Source: Micromonospora cremea
GTDB lineage: Bacteria > Actinomycetota > Actinomycetes > Mycobacteriales > Micromonosporaceae
NCBI RefSeq assembly: GCF_900143515.1
Contig: NZ_FSQT01000002.1
Location: 4,217,501 to 4,281,500, forward strand
Direction of reading: 5' to 3'
Length of the DNA: 64,000 nucleotides
Shown: positions 25,956 through 34,373 of the stretch, piece by piece
Position numbering within the stretch: position 1 is the stretch's first letter
How the letters are laid out: each line of letters begins with the position of its first letter
Translations under genes and position numbers: made by a program
The notes under the pieces: generated by a model
The model's input: only the letters and a program-made list of their open reading frames with translations
The model's database searches: none
Told to the model about the DNA's origin: nothing

Positions 25956-26699
25956 TCAGAGCACCTGGGCGAGGAACCGGCGCAGCCGGGGATGCTCGGC
26001 CCGCTCGAAGATCGCCTCCGGCGGGCCCGCCTCCAGCACCACGCCCCGGTCCATGAAGGCCACGGTGTCGGCGACCTGCCGGGCGAAGCCCATCTCGTGG
26101 GTGACCACCACCATGGTCATGCCCCCGGCGGACAGGTCGGCCATCACTCCGAGCACCCCCTTGACCAGCTCCGGGTCGAGCGCCGAGGTGGCCTCGTCGA
26201 AGAGCATCACCTCCGGCCGCAGGGCCAGCGCCCGGGCGATCGCCACCCGCTGCTGCTGACCGCCGGAGAGCTGCGCCGGCCGGGCGTCGGCCTTGCCGGC
26301 CAGCCCCACCAGCTCCAGCTGGGCCCGCGCGACGGCCTCCGCCTCGTCCTCCCCGAGCTTGCGCAGGCGCCGCAGCGCCAGGGTGACGTTGCGCAGCACG
26401 CTCATGTGCGGGAAGAGGTTGAACTGCTGGAAGACCATGCCCACCCGCTGCCGCAGCGCGTCCGGGTCGTCGCGCAGCACGCTGCGCCCATCCAGCAGCA
26501 CATCGCCGCGGTCCGGTTCGATCAGCCGGTTGATGGTGCGCAGCAGAGTGGACTTGCCCGACCCGGACGGCCCGATCACGCAGGCCGTCGCGCCGCGCGG
26601 CACGGCCAGGTCGACGCCGCGCAGCACCCGGCTCGGTCCGAAGGCGAGGTGCACGTCGCGTACGTCGAGGCTGACCGAGGTGGTCGTGCTGGCGGTCAT
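25956..26699 (-). CDS. Polar amino-acid ABC transporter, ATP-binding protein
   Basis: The 247-residue protein has all ABC ATPase motifs: Walker [10 protein letters not shown] near residue 43, the Q loop in [12 protein letters not shown], signature LSGGQQQR, Walker [15 protein letters not shown] and the switch histidine in VVVTHEMGF. Size and motifs match the GlnQ/HisP class that powers uptake of polar amino acids. Its ATG overlaps the permease stop by four bases (ATGA), and it is the last gene of a three-gene operon. The SAM-IV riboswitch upstream of the operon points to methionine, cysteine or a related sulfur compound as cargo. Confidence 0.93.
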   Translation of the reverse strand: MTASTTTSVSLDVRDVHLAFGPSRVLRGVDLAVPRGATACVIGPSGSGKSTLLRTINRLIEPDRGDVLLDGRSVLRDDPDALRQRVGMVFQQFNLFPHMSVLRNVTLALRRLRKLGEDEAEAVARAQLELVGLAGKADARPAQLSGGQQQRVAIARALALRPEVMLFDEATSALDPELVKGVLGVMADLSAGGMTMVVVTHEMGFARQVADTVAFMDRGVVLEAGPPEAIFERAEHPRLRRFLAQVL

Positions 26700-27478
26700 C
26701 GCCGGTCCCCTTCCGTCGCGCCGGACAGCGCCGACTCGGTGTCGTCCTCGTCCTCGTCGGCAGGCGCGGTGGCCGGCCGGCCGTGGCGCAGCCGCCAGTC
26801 GATCCAGTTGACCGCGTGCGTCAGCGGAACGGTCAGCGCCAGGTAACAGAGCCCGGCCAGCAGCAGCGCGGACTCGTTGCCGGTGGTGGCCGCGTAGTCC
26901 TGCCCGATCCGGAACAGCTCCCGCTGACTGGCCACCAGTCCGAGGAAGTAGACCAGGCTGGAGTCCTTGATCAGCGCGATGAGCTGATTCACCCAGGCCG
27001 GCAGCACCCGCCGGATGCCCTGCGGAATGATCACCAGCCGCATCGCCTCGCCCCAGGAGAAGCCGAGAGCCCGGGCGCCCTCCAGCTGCGCGGCCTCCAC
27101 GGACTGGATGCCGGAACGGAAGATCTCCCCGATGTACGCCGCCGCGATCAGCGACAGTGCCAGAATGCCCAGCGGGTAGGGGTCGGGTCCCCAGACCTGC
27201 ATGCCCAGCGGCGCGAGCCCGACGCCGATCAGCAGGATCGTCGCCGCGGCCGGCAGCCCCCGGAACACATCGGTGTAGACCCGCGCCGGCCAGCGCAGCC
27301 ACCGGCTGCGGGAGATGCCGGCGACGGCCAGCAGCAGGCCCAGCACCGAGCCGAGCAGGGCGGCGGAGACCGCCAGGATCAGCGTGTTGGGCAACCCGAC
27401 GGTCAGCATCTCGGGTAGCGCCTCGCGCATCGCGTCCCAGTCGAAGAAGGTCTCCCACAGGGTGCTCAACGGATCCAT
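26696..27478 (-). CDS. Polar amino-acid ABC transporter, permease
   Basis: The 260-residue permease has five predicted helices and the HisM/GlnP features. The conserved EAA loop is present as [21 protein letters not shown], and [17 protein letters not shown] precedes it. A single permease gene implies a homodimer in the membrane with two copies of the ATPase. The C-terminal tail is Asp/Glu-rich ([10 protein letters not shown]). The gene follows the binding-protein gene after 43 bases and overlaps the ATPase gene, so the three are co-expressed. Confidence 0.92.
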   Translation of the reverse strand: MDPLSTLWETFFDWDAMREALPEMLTVGLPNTLILAVSAALLGSVLGLLLAVAGISRSRWLRWPARVYTDVFRGLPAAATILLIGVGLAPLGMQVWGPDPYPLGILALSLIAAAYIGEIFRSGIQSVEAAQLEGARALGFSWGEAMRLVIIPQGIRRVLPAWVNQLIALIKDSSLVYFLGLVASQRELFRIGQDYAATTGNESALLLAGLCYLALTVPLTHAVNWIDWRLRHGRPATAPADEDEDDTESALSGATEGDRR

Positions 27479-27521
27479 CGGTCGCCTCTCCTACCGCCCC
27501 GCTCGCTCGTCACCGGGTGTC

Positions 27522-28400
27522 TCAGGACGCAGCCGACGCCGACGCCGACGCCGACGCCGCGGCCGGCACGGTCACGGAGCCGCTGCCCGGGTGGAAGTCC
27601 GCCGGTACCGGCCGGCCCGGGTAGTACTGCGCCTGCAACCGGCTCCAGGTGCCGTCCGCGATCACCTCGTCGAGGCCCTTGTTCAGCGCCTCGCGCAGCT
27701 TGTCGCCGCCCTTGGCCACGGCGTACGCGGTCGGTGCCGGGCTGAGCTGCTTGGCCGCCACGGTGATCTTGCCGTTGCTGTCGGCGGCCGACTTCTCGCC
27801 GATCTCGGCCGGGGCGATCCACGCGTCGGCGGTGCCCGCCTTGAGCTGGTTGATCGCGCCGTTGTAGTCCGGCACCCGGACCGGGTTGAGCTGCTCGCCG
27901 GTGGCGTAGTCGTCCTGGACGGTGCCCTGCACCACCACGACCCGCTTGCCGGCGAGCTGGTCGAAGCCGGTGATCGGCGAGCCGGCCGGCACGTCCAGGC
28001 CGAAGTAGCCGAAGTCGTAGCCGTTGCCGAAGTCGACCGTCTTCTTCCGCGCCTCGGTGATGGTGATCGAGGAGCTGCCGACGTCGAACTTGCGGTTGTT
28101 GACCTGGGAGAGCAGGGCGGAGAAGTCGGTGCCGACGAACTCCACCTTCAGGCCGAGCTTGCTGGCCACCGCGGTCAGCAGGTCGTTGTCGAAGCCGGTG
28201 AACCTGCCGTCCTTGAGGTACACGTTCGGCGGCGCGTCGGTCAGCGTGCCGGCGCGCAGCACGCCCGGCTGCGCCAGGCCGTACGGATTGCCGGCGGCGT
28301 CGGACGAGGTGTCGTCGCCGCAGGCGGTGAGAGCGGTGGCGGCCAGGATCGTGGCCGCGCCGAGGGCCGCGGCGCGGGTCAGGGCAGGAAGAAATCGCAC
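27522..28400 (-). CDS. Amino-acid ABC transporter, lipoprotein substrate-binding protein
   Basis: The 292-residue protein is a family 3 solute-binding lipoprotein. A signal peptide with the lipobox LTAC puts the acylated Cys near residue 27, anchoring it on the outer face of the membrane. The two-lobe fold shows RFTGFDNDLLTAVASKLGLK, GSSSITITEARKK (ligand-contact loop) and KRVVVVQGTVQDDYA. The mature protein ends in a low-complexity Ser-Ala tail encoded by tandem GCCGAC units at 27530-27556. GTG 28400 with GGAG upstream is preferred to a longer frame. The gene leads the operon and lies behind a leader peptide and a SAM-IV riboswitch, which implies a sulfur amino acid ligand. Confidence 0.92.
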   Translation of the reverse strand: MRFLPALTRAAALGAATILAATALTACGDDTSSDAAGNPYGLAQPGVLRAGTLTDAPPNVYLKDGRFTGFDNDLLTAVASKLGLKVEFVGTDFSALLSQVNNRKFDVGSSSITITEARKKTVDFGNGYDFGYFGLDVPAGSPITGFDQLAGKRVVVVQGTVQDDYATGEQLNPVRVPDYNGAINQLKAGTADAWIAPAEIGEKSAADSNGKITVAAKQLSPAPTAYAVAKGGDKLREALNKGLDEVIADGTWSRLQAQYYPGRPVPADFHPGSGSVTVPAAASASASASAAS

Positions 28401-28499
28401 AGGTGTCTCCGAAGGTTTCGCAGCGGCGGGCACAGACGTGCGCCGCCGACGGTGCGCCCGGTGGGCGTACCGCTGGGATGGGGTTCGAAAAGGGGTGCG

Positions 28500-28643
28500 C
28501 TAGTACGCTGCGTGGCCGCGACAGGCGGCGCTGCACACCCGCATCATGTCCACGTGCCGCCGCCGGGTCAGTGCCGGTGGTGGCCAGCCGGTGCGGGAAT
28601 CCGCGGCGTCGGCCGATGGGATGGTGCTGCTGAGGATGCGCAT
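28500..28643 (-). CDS. Cys-containing leader peptide (47 aa)
   Basis: The short ORF has GGGAG 4-5 bases before its ATG and ends 99 bases before the binding-protein start. Its C-terminal half, TRRRHVDMMRVCSAACRG, matches the RRRHVD-x-x-RV-x-SA-x-C pattern of actinobacterial putative leader peptides placed upstream of sulfur-metabolism and transport genes. Two Cys codons near the end fit a cysteine-sensing attenuation mechanism in which ribosome stalling affects downstream expression. That mechanism is inferred. The ORF lies between the SAM-IV riboswitch and the operon. Confidence 0.75.
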   Translation of the reverse strand: MRILSSTIPSADAADSRTGWPPPALTRRRHVDMMRVCSAACRGHAAY

Positions 28644-28672
28644 GGTTCTCCCGGGTCTGTGCTGACCTGGGT

Positions 28673-28787
28673 GCCAGGCCACGCTTGCACCGACGTCGTG
28701 CCGGTGCCTGGTCTTCACCCGGGGCACCCCACCGCGGAGGAGGGTTGCCGGCCTGCGAGCCGGGGCTTCGCGCTGGCGCTCATGACC
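28673..28787 (-). ncRNA. SAM-IV riboswitch
   Basis: Read on the minus strand, the element begins GGTCATGAGCGCCAGCG, continues with AAGCCCCGGCTCGCAGGCCGG, CAACCCTCC, CGCGGTGGGGTGCCCCGGG and TGAAGACCAGG, and closes with a hairpin and CAAGCG. This closely follows the SAM-IV aptamer known from Mycobacterium tuberculosis, including the GGTCATGAG/GACC closing helix and the pseudoknot region. It should bind S-adenosylmethionine and lower expression of the leader peptide and ABC operon when SAM is plentiful. A -10 box just upstream puts the transcript start at its first base. Confidence 0.9.
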
Positions 28788-28794
28788 TGTGCCG

Positions 28795-28800
28795 AGGCTA
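28795..28800 (-). promoter_or_regulatory. -10 box of the riboswitch-controlled operon
   Basis: TAGCCT on the minus strand ends 7 bases before the first base of the riboswitch. A -35-like TGGACG lies 19 bases upstream (28820-28825), a rather long spacing. Confidence 0.5.
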
Positions 28801-28873
28801 GCAGCTTGGGGCGGCGGATCGTCCAGTCGTTATGACCACGCTCACCGTCCGCGACGAACATCGACCGAGCGGG

Positions 28874-30826
28874 TCAGCCGGCGTGCACGTGCGGCCGGCG
28901 GCTCCGGTCGGGCTCCTGGCGGCGCAGGATCTCCCGGGTGACCGGGGCGACTTCGCCCTGGCCGAACGCCAGGTAGCGCAGGAAGTTGCCGAACGGGTGG
29001 CCCTCGGTCCACTCGAAGTAGATGTGCGGGCGCCGCCGGGTCTGGTCGCGGATCTCCAGCAGCACAGCGGCCAGCGCGTTGGGCACCGAGGAACTGGCCA
29101 GGCTGAGTACCAGGTACTGGTCGTGCACCACGCTGCCGCGCACCAGCAGCTCGGTTTCGAAGTCCGACGGGTCAGTGACCGTCACCTCGACGAAGATCAC
29201 GACGCTGTCGGCCGGGAAGTCGTTGTCCGCGACGGTCTGGGCGAGCTTGTCGCGGTACTCCGCCGGGTCTCGGCTGGCCGGCTCGTGCGCGATCAGGCGG
29301 ACCCGGCGCCCGGCGCACTCGTCGATCAACCGTGCTGCCTCGGGGTCCAGCTCGACCCGACGGACCCGCAGTTCGAAGGCGCGGTTCAGCCGGGACAGCA
29401 GCGATACCACGATCATCCCGCCGATGAAGCAGGCCGCGATCTTCACGCCGTCGGGGCGCTCCACCACGTTCGCCGCGGTGGTGTAGACGAAGAACACCGC
29501 GATGGCCGCGAACGCGACCGTGCGGCCGCGCTGGCGCCGCCGCCGTGCCGCGAGGGTCACCGCCGTCGCCGCCGAGGTGATCAACACCAACACCCCGGTG
29601 GCGTACGCGCCGCCCTGCGCGTCCACGCTCGCCCGGAAGACGACCGTGATTAGAAACGCCACCGAGGTGAAGACCAGCACCAGCGGCCGAACGGCCCGGG
29701 CCCAGGTCGGTGCCATGCCGTAGCGGGGCAGGTAGCGGGGTACGAGGTTGAGCAGGCCCGCCATCGCCGAGGCGCCCGCGAACCAGAGGATCCCGATGGT
29801 GGACAGGTCGTAGACCGTGCCGAACACCTCGCCCAGGTATTCGTGCGCCAGGTAGGCCAGCGCCCGGCCGTTCGCCGGCCCGCCCGGCTGGAACGCCTCC
29901 GGCGGGATCAGGACGGTGGTGGTCACGCTGCTGGTGACCAGGAAAACGCTCATGATCACGGCGGCGGTGGTGAGCAGCAGGCGGGCGCCGCGGATGCGGC
30001 CCAGCGGCCGGTCCTCCGAATCCTGCCGATCCCCTCGGATGTGTGGCATCACCGCCACCCCGGTCTCGAAGCCGGACAGGCCCAGCGCCAGCTTCGGGAA
30101 GACCAGCAACGACAGCCCGACCACCATCCACGGGTCGCCGTGCCCGGTGGTCAGTGCGGTGGTCCAGTCCCCGACCGCGCTCGGGTGCGTCACCACCCGC
30201 CACAGCGCGGCGGCGATCACGACCGCGTTCAGCGCCAGATAGACCGCGACCAGGACGACGGCGATCCCGATGGCCTCGGTGAATCCCTTGAGGAACACCG
30301 CGCCCAGCAGCGTCACCAGCAGCAGCGTGAGCAGCACCTGGTGCCCCTTGAGCCCGCTGGGCAGGAACGGGTTCTCGTCGATGTGCGCGGTCGCGTCGGC
30401 TGCGGAGAGGGTGATGGTGATGATGAAGTCGGTGGCCGCGAAACCGAGCAGCACGAGCACGAACAGCTTGCCGGGCCAGAAGCTCAGCAGGCGTACCAAC
30501 ATGGCGATGGAGCCCTCACCGTGTGGGCTCTCCACCGCCACCCGCCGGTAGACCGGCAGCGCGCCGAGCAGCGTCACCAGCACCAGCACCAGGGTCGCCA
30601 CCGGCGAGAGCGCGCCGGCGGCCAGCGCGGCGATGCCCGGCTGGTAACCGAGCGTCGAGAAGTAGTCGACGCCGGTCAGGCACATCACCTTCCACCACGG
30701 ATGGTGCCGGTGCTCCGGTGGGCGGGCGTGCGGGCCGTGGTGCTGCACCGCCTGCTCCGAACCGCCGTCGAACAGCCAGGCCCGCAGCCGCCCGGTCCGG
30801 CGGCCGGCGCGCCTGTCGACCTCCAT
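28874..30826 (-). CDS. APC family permease with a soluble C-terminal domain
   Basis: The 650-residue protein has about twelve membrane helices from residue 45 to 475. The first, [19 protein letters not shown], has the unwound glycine-rich shape of APC amino-acid permeases. About 170 residues of soluble C-terminal domain follow, with alternating strands ([23 protein letters not shown]). The fold is that of the amino-acid/polyamine/organocation superfamily, and the helix 1 and soluble-tail features also recall KUP potassium carriers. The substrate is not determined. The gene is divergent from corA and ends close to the riboswitch promoter, which is oriented away from it. Confidence 0.8.
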   Translation of the reverse strand: MEVDRRAGRRTGRLRAWLFDGGSEQAVQHHGPHARPPEHRHHPWWKVMCLTGVDYFSTLGYQPGIAALAAGALSPVATLVLVLVTLLGALPVYRRVAVESPHGEGSIAMLVRLLSFWPGKLFVLVLLGFAATDFIITITLSAADATAHIDENPFLPSGLKGHQVLLTLLLVTLLGAVFLKGFTEAIGIAVVLVAVYLALNAVVIAAALWRVVTHPSAVGDWTTALTTGHGDPWMVVGLSLLVFPKLALGLSGFETGVAVMPHIRGDRQDSEDRPLGRIRGARLLLTTAAVIMSVFLVTSSVTTTVLIPPEAFQPGGPANGRALAYLAHEYLGEVFGTVYDLSTIGILWFAGASAMAGLLNLVPRYLPRYGMAPTWARAVRPLVLVFTSVAFLITVVFRASVDAQGGAYATGVLVLITSAATAVTLAARRRRQRGRTVAFAAIAVFFVYTTAANVVERPDGVKIAACFIGGMIVVSLLSRLNRAFELRVRRVELDPEAARLIDECAGRRVRLIAHEPASRDPAEYRDKLAQTVADNDFPADSVVIFVEVTVTDPSDFETELLVRGSVVHDQYLVLSLASSSVPNALAAVLLEIRDQTRRRPHIYFEWTEGHPFGNFLRYLAFGQGEVAPVTREILRRQEPDRSRRPHVHAG

Positions 30827-31047
30827 CGGCGCTTCCCCCGTCGTCCGCCCACGGTCACCGTGAGTATCCGCCAGCGGGGCGGTGCCCGTCCGCCGGTGCG
30901 CGGAACCCAGCCAACGCGGCTGGCCGCCGGGCAGCGCGTCGGAGGGTTTCGGGCCGTGGGCACCGGGGAAGCAGCGCCTCCCGGCGTCCCGCCCGAACGG
31001 TCCGGGTGGTGCGGGCAGCCGCCGGACGGTGCGGGAGGGAGCGGCTC

Positions 31048-32178
31048 ATGGTTGGCGGCCGTCGGTTCCGCCCGGGCGGTGGCTTCGGCCGGCGGCTTGA
31101 CGAGCACGAGGTCCGCGTCGGCGAGCCGCCGCAGAACGAGCCGACGACACCGCCCACCGGCGGGCTGGTCGACAGCGCCGTCTACGTCCACGGGCATCGG
31201 TTCGCGTCGCCCGACGGCCTCGCCGAGACGTACCGCTGTCTCCAGGAGCAGGACGGTGCGATGGCCTGGATCGGGTTGTACCGGCCCGACATCGACCAGA
31301 TCACCTCGCTGGCCCGTGAGTTCCGGCTGCACGACCTGGCGGTGGAGGACGCGATCAACGCCCACCAGCGGCCCAAGCTGGAACGGTACGGGCACACGCT
31401 CTTCGTGGTGCTGCGCGCCGCCCGCTACGACGACCAGCGGGAAGAGGTCGCGTTCTCCGAGCTGCACCTGTTCATCGGGCCCGGATTCGTGATCACCGTT
31501 CGACACGGTGAGGCGCCGGACCTGGCCGCGGTGCGGCGGCGGATGGAGACCGACGCGCAGATGCTCGCCCAGGGCCCGGAGGCGGTCCTGTACGCGATCC
31601 TCGACCAGGTGGTCGACGGCTACGCGCCGGTGGTGGCCGGGTTGGAGAACGACATCGACGAGATCGAGACGGAGGTCTTCGGCGGCGACCCGAACGCCAG
31701 CCGGCGCATCTACGGGCTCAGCCGCGAGGTCATCCAGTTCCAGCGGGCCGCCCGCCCCCTGCTCGCCGTGCTCGACGCGCTGGCGGACGGCGCCGGCAGC
31801 TACGGCACCGACGAGGAGCTGCGCCGCTACCTGCGGGACGTCACCGACCACCTCACCCAGGTGGTGGAGCGGGTGGACGGCTTCCGGCACCTGCTGCAGA
31901 ACATCCTCACGGTCAACGCCACCCTCGTCTCGCAGCAGCAGAACGAGGAGATGCGCAGCCTCACCGCGGCCAGCTACACGCAGAACGAGGAGCTGAAGAA
32001 GGTCTCCTCCTGGGCGGCGATCCTGTTCGCTCCCACGCTGATCGGCACGGTGTACGGGATGAACTTCGTGCACATGCCGGAGCTGAACTGGCGCTACGGC
32101 TACCTGTTCGCGCTGCTGCTGATGGCCCTGGTCTGCGGCAGCCTCTACCTGATCTTCAAGCGGCGCGGCTGGCTGTGA
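31048..32178 (+). CDS. corA: CorA family magnesium/cobalt transporter
   Basis: The 376-residue protein has the CorA plan. A large cytoplasmic alpha/beta domain is followed by a long stalk helix (about 215-310, rich in Gln and Glu). Two membrane helices lie near the C-terminus, and the signature GMN sits in VYGMNFVHMPE between them. A short positively charged tail follows. CorA forms a pentameric Mg2+ channel. GGGAGGG before ATG 31048 supports the start, and the upstream frame to 30523 overlaps the divergent permease and is discarded. Confidence 0.93.
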   Translation: MVGGRRFRPGGGFGRRLDEHEVRVGEPPQNEPTTPPTGGLVDSAVYVHGHRFASPDGLAETYRCLQEQDGAMAWIGLYRPDIDQITSLAREFRLHDLAVEDAINAHQRPKLERYGHTLFVVLRAARYDDQREEVAFSELHLFIGPGFVITVRHGEAPDLAAVRRRMETDAQMLAQGPEAVLYAILDQVVDGYAPVVAGLENDIDEIETEVFGGDPNASRRIYGLSREVIQFQRAARPLLAVLDALADGAGSYGTDEELRRYLRDVTDHLTQVVERVDGFRHLLQNILTVNATLVSQQQNEEMRSLTAASYTQNEELKKVSSWAAILFAPTLIGTVYGMNFVHMPELNWRYGYLFALLLMALVCGSLYLIFKRRGWL

Positions 32179-32193
32179 CCGGACCGTCGAGGG

Positions 32194-32379
32194 TCACTCG
32201 ATGCCGCGCAGGATGTGCCGTTCGTCCTCGCTGTCGTCGTCGCCGGCGCTGATCCGGCCGAGCAGCACGGCAGCGGCCCAGATGGTCAGGGGCGTGGCCG
32301 CTCCGGTCATGCCGCCGCCGGTCCGGTCGTCCCGGGTCTGGCTCCGCTCCGTACGTGGTGGCCTGCGCTGAGCCTGCAT
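32194..32379 (-). CDS. Small hypothetical protein with one hydrophobic segment (61 aa)
   Basis: The 61-residue frame has a basic N-terminus, a short hydrophobic stretch (TPLTIWAAAVLLGRI) and an acidic end (GDDDSEDERHIL). GAGAGG lies 8 bases before ATG 32379. It converges on corA. I do not recognise it. The composition looks like a real small membrane-associated protein, but a chance frame is possible. Confidence 0.45.
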   Translation of the reverse strand: MQAQRRPPRTERSQTRDDRTGGGMTGAATPLTIWAAAVLLGRISAGDDDSEDERHILRGIE

Positions 32380-32654
32380 GGGCACTGCCTCTCCTCGTCG
32401 ACGCCGCCTCCGCGGCGCGGCGTGCACCCGCGCCGCCGGCCGGGCCACCCGCGTGTGGGCAGGTCGCCGCCGGTACAGCAGCCATCTCGCACCATCGCAC
32501 GCCCGGGCTCGTTCGCACCCCTGGTTTTCAGTTTCCCGACTCTCGCCGTCCCGGGGACGCTCACCAGCGGTGCAGCTGCGCCCGCGCCGCGGCCCGATTC
32601 GGCTACCTCAGACGCGGCCCGGCGAAGCCCCGCTCGCGGCGCGGCGAACCACTA

Positions 32655-32768
32655 TCAGCCCAGGAGATCTCTCTTAACGAGTGCGGCCAGTTCCTCGAGA
32701 GGGGTGTCCCCGTCGCAGTCAAAGAGATGCACTTCGCCTTTCGGCCCCTTGATGTGAAAAGGCGGCAA
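32655..32768 (-). CDS. 37-aa ORF coupled to the LigT-like gene
   Basis: A TTG at 32768 begins one base after the stop of the phosphoesterase gene (TGA at 32770-32772) and opens a 37-residue frame. The peptide is PPFHIKGPKGEVHLFDCDGD followed by an acidic helix and a KRDLLG end. Codons such as AAA, AGA, CTT and TTT are frequent, unlike the neighbours, so the stretch is locally AT-rich. The sequence looks protein-like and the spacing allows coupled translation. It may instead be the remnant of an older gene. No family is recognised. Confidence 0.45.
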   Translation of the reverse strand: MPPFHIKGPKGEVHLFDCDGDTPLEELAALVKRDLLG

Positions 32769-32769
32769 G

Positions 32770-33285
32770 TCAGGGCAGCGGGTGGGCGATGCCGCGGGCG
32801 TGGTCGGTGAGCGCCGCGCCGACCACGGTCGCGGCCACCGGCAGCACCTCCAGGCAGCGGCGCACCGCAGCGGCCATCAGCGCGTTAGGCACGCGCATGG
32901 ACAGCGTGCAGTGCGGGACCCAGCGTCCCGGCTGGTAGTGCTCGACCAGGGTGATGCCGGCGGCGGCGAGGCGGTCGTGCACCAGCCGGTGGTGCGCCAG
33001 CAGCTCCGGGGTGACCGTCGGGCCGAGCCACAGCACCCGGCCGACGAACTGACCGGCGTGCTGGAAGTCGAGCCGCAGCGGTGCGGCCACGACCGTGCCG
33101 CGCAGCGCCGCCGCGACCTGCTCGGGATCGAAGCGGGGCGCCACCGCGAGCGAGACGTGCGGGCGGTGGCGCTGCTCCAGCAGCGAACGCATGCTCTGCA
33201 CGCCCTCGGCCTCCAGCGCGTCCCAGAGCACCCGGATCCGCCGGGTGGCGTCTGGATCCAGATACAGCTCCAACGCGGCGACCAC
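32770..33285 (-). CDS. 2'-5' RNA ligase/LigT-like 2H phosphoesterase
   Basis: The 171-residue protein belongs to the 2H phosphoesterase superfamily. Its two HxS/Tx motifs are RPHVSLAVAPRF near residue 43 and VPHCTLSMRV near residue 127, which together supply the two active-site histidines. Members join or cleave 2'-5' RNA linkages or open cyclic phosphates. The bacterial in vivo role is unsettled. It is transcribed away from the DinB-like gene and is followed at once by a 37-aa ORF. Confidence 0.85.
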   Translation of the reverse strand: MVAALELYLDPDATRRIRVLWDALEAEGVQSMRSLLEQRHRPHVSLAVAPRFDPEQVAAALRGTVVAAPLRLDFQHAGQFVGRVLWLGPTVTPELLAHHRLVHDRLAAAGITLVEHYQPGRWVPHCTLSMRVPNALMAAAVRRCLEVLPVAATVVGAALTDHARGIAHPLP

Positions 33286-33362
33286 GTGATCACCGTAACG
33301 GCAGAGGTTTGCCGGCCGGTCTCGGCGGTACCTGACCGGAAACAGACCAGGAGGCGTGGCCC

Positions 33363-33872
33363 GTGGACGTGAGTGACCTGCTGACCGAGGCGTACGACCG
33401 CCTGCCCGACCTCGTCCGCGCGGCGGTCGACGGCCTCACCCCGGAGCAGCTGCACTGGGCGCCCGGTCCGGGCGCCAACACGATCGGCTGGCTGGTCTGG
33501 CACCTGACCCGAGTCCAGGACGATCACGTCGCCGACCTGCTCGACACCGACCAGATCTGGGTGAGTGGCGACTGGGCGGGGCGGTTCGGACTCACCGCCG
33601 ACCCGGCCGACACCGGCTACGGCCACTCGCCCGCGCAGGTCGCGGCGGTTCGGCCGGAGAGCGCGCAGGCGCTGATCGACTACTACGAGGCGGTCTCGGG
33701 GCGGACCCGCCAGTTCCTGGCCGGTCTGCGTGCGGCGGACCTGGACCGGGTGGTCGACGAGGCGTGGGACCCGCCGGTCACCCTCGGCGTCCGGCTGGTC
33801 AGCGTCGCCGAGGACGACCTGCAACACGTCGGCCAGGCCAGCTACGTCCGCGGCCTGATCGGGGTCGACTGA
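33363..33872 (+). CDS. DinB/DUF664 family protein
   Basis: The 169-residue protein is a four-helix DinB-type protein. The WLVWHLTRVQDDHV segment carries the first histidine of the metal site, and the late EDDLQHVGQASYVRGL segment carries a second. In actinobacteria several members are thiol-dependent transferases that use mycothiol or bacillithiol. The role of this one is unknown. AGGAGG precedes the GTG start. The gene is monocistronic. Confidence 0.82.
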   Translation: MDVSDLLTEAYDRLPDLVRAAVDGLTPEQLHWAPGPGANTIGWLVWHLTRVQDDHVADLLDTDQIWVSGDWAGRFGLTADPADTGYGHSPAQVAAVRPESAQALIDYYEAVSGRTRQFLAGLRAADLDRVVDEAWDPPVTLGVRLVSVAEDDLQHVGQASYVRGLIGVD

Positions 33873-33983
33873 CCGGCGGCGTCCGCCCGGCTCACGCCAC
33901 GCCCCCGCTCGTCACCCGGTTCGGGTGAGCCGGCCTCACCCCGGCGCGGGTGATCCTGCGGGGAAGCGGGGGGAGGGGACGTG

Positions 33984-34373
33984 ATGGGAACGACGATCGC
34001 GGAACACCTGCGACAGCTGGGCTCCGGCCGGCGTACCGACCTGCCGGAAACGACTTCCGGGACCCTACGGCTGGACGCGCGCGAGGACGGCCATACCGAG
34101 CACTGGCACCTGACCGTCGCCGACCAGCACGTGCGGGTGACTCGGTCGGGCGACGACGCCGAGTTGGTCATCCGCGCCGCCCCGGAGGTCTTCGACCGGT
34201 TGGCGAGCGGGGAGACCCACGTGGCGACGGCGCTGCTGCGCAACGAGCTGACCGTGCAGGGCAACCTGCAGCTGCTGATGCTGCTGCGGCGCATCTTTCC
34301 CGGGCCGGCCGGTGCCCGCCATCCGCGCGAGCTGGGTCGGGCCGCGATGGCCGCGCGGGAGGGGCGGCAGTGA
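33984..34373 (+). CDS. SCP2-like sterol-binding-domain protein
   Basis: The protein of about 129 residues resembles the SCP2 sterol-transfer fold: five strands followed by the helix-strand DAELVIRAAPEVFDRLASGE and the AL-R-NELTVQGNLQLLMLLRRI end, typical of small SCP2-domain proteins that bind lipids in a tunnel. ATG 33984 is 7 bases from GGAGG, and a GTG three bases earlier is also possible. Its stop overlaps the start of the debranching-enzyme-like gene (GTGA at 34370-34373), so the two are co-translated. What connects lipid binding to glycogen metabolism is not clear. Confidence 0.72.
   Translation: MGTTIAEHLRQLGSGRRTDLPETTSGTLRLDAREDGHTEHWHLTVADQHVRVTRSGDDAELVIRAAPEVFDRLASGETHVATALLRNELTVQGNLQLLMLLRRIFPGPAGARHPRELGRAAMAAREGRQ

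Noticed and set aside
28480..28500. GGTTCGA-like string as a tRNA T-arm
   Set aside because: No acceptor, D-arm or anticodon stem can be folded around it. It lies between the leader peptide and the operon.
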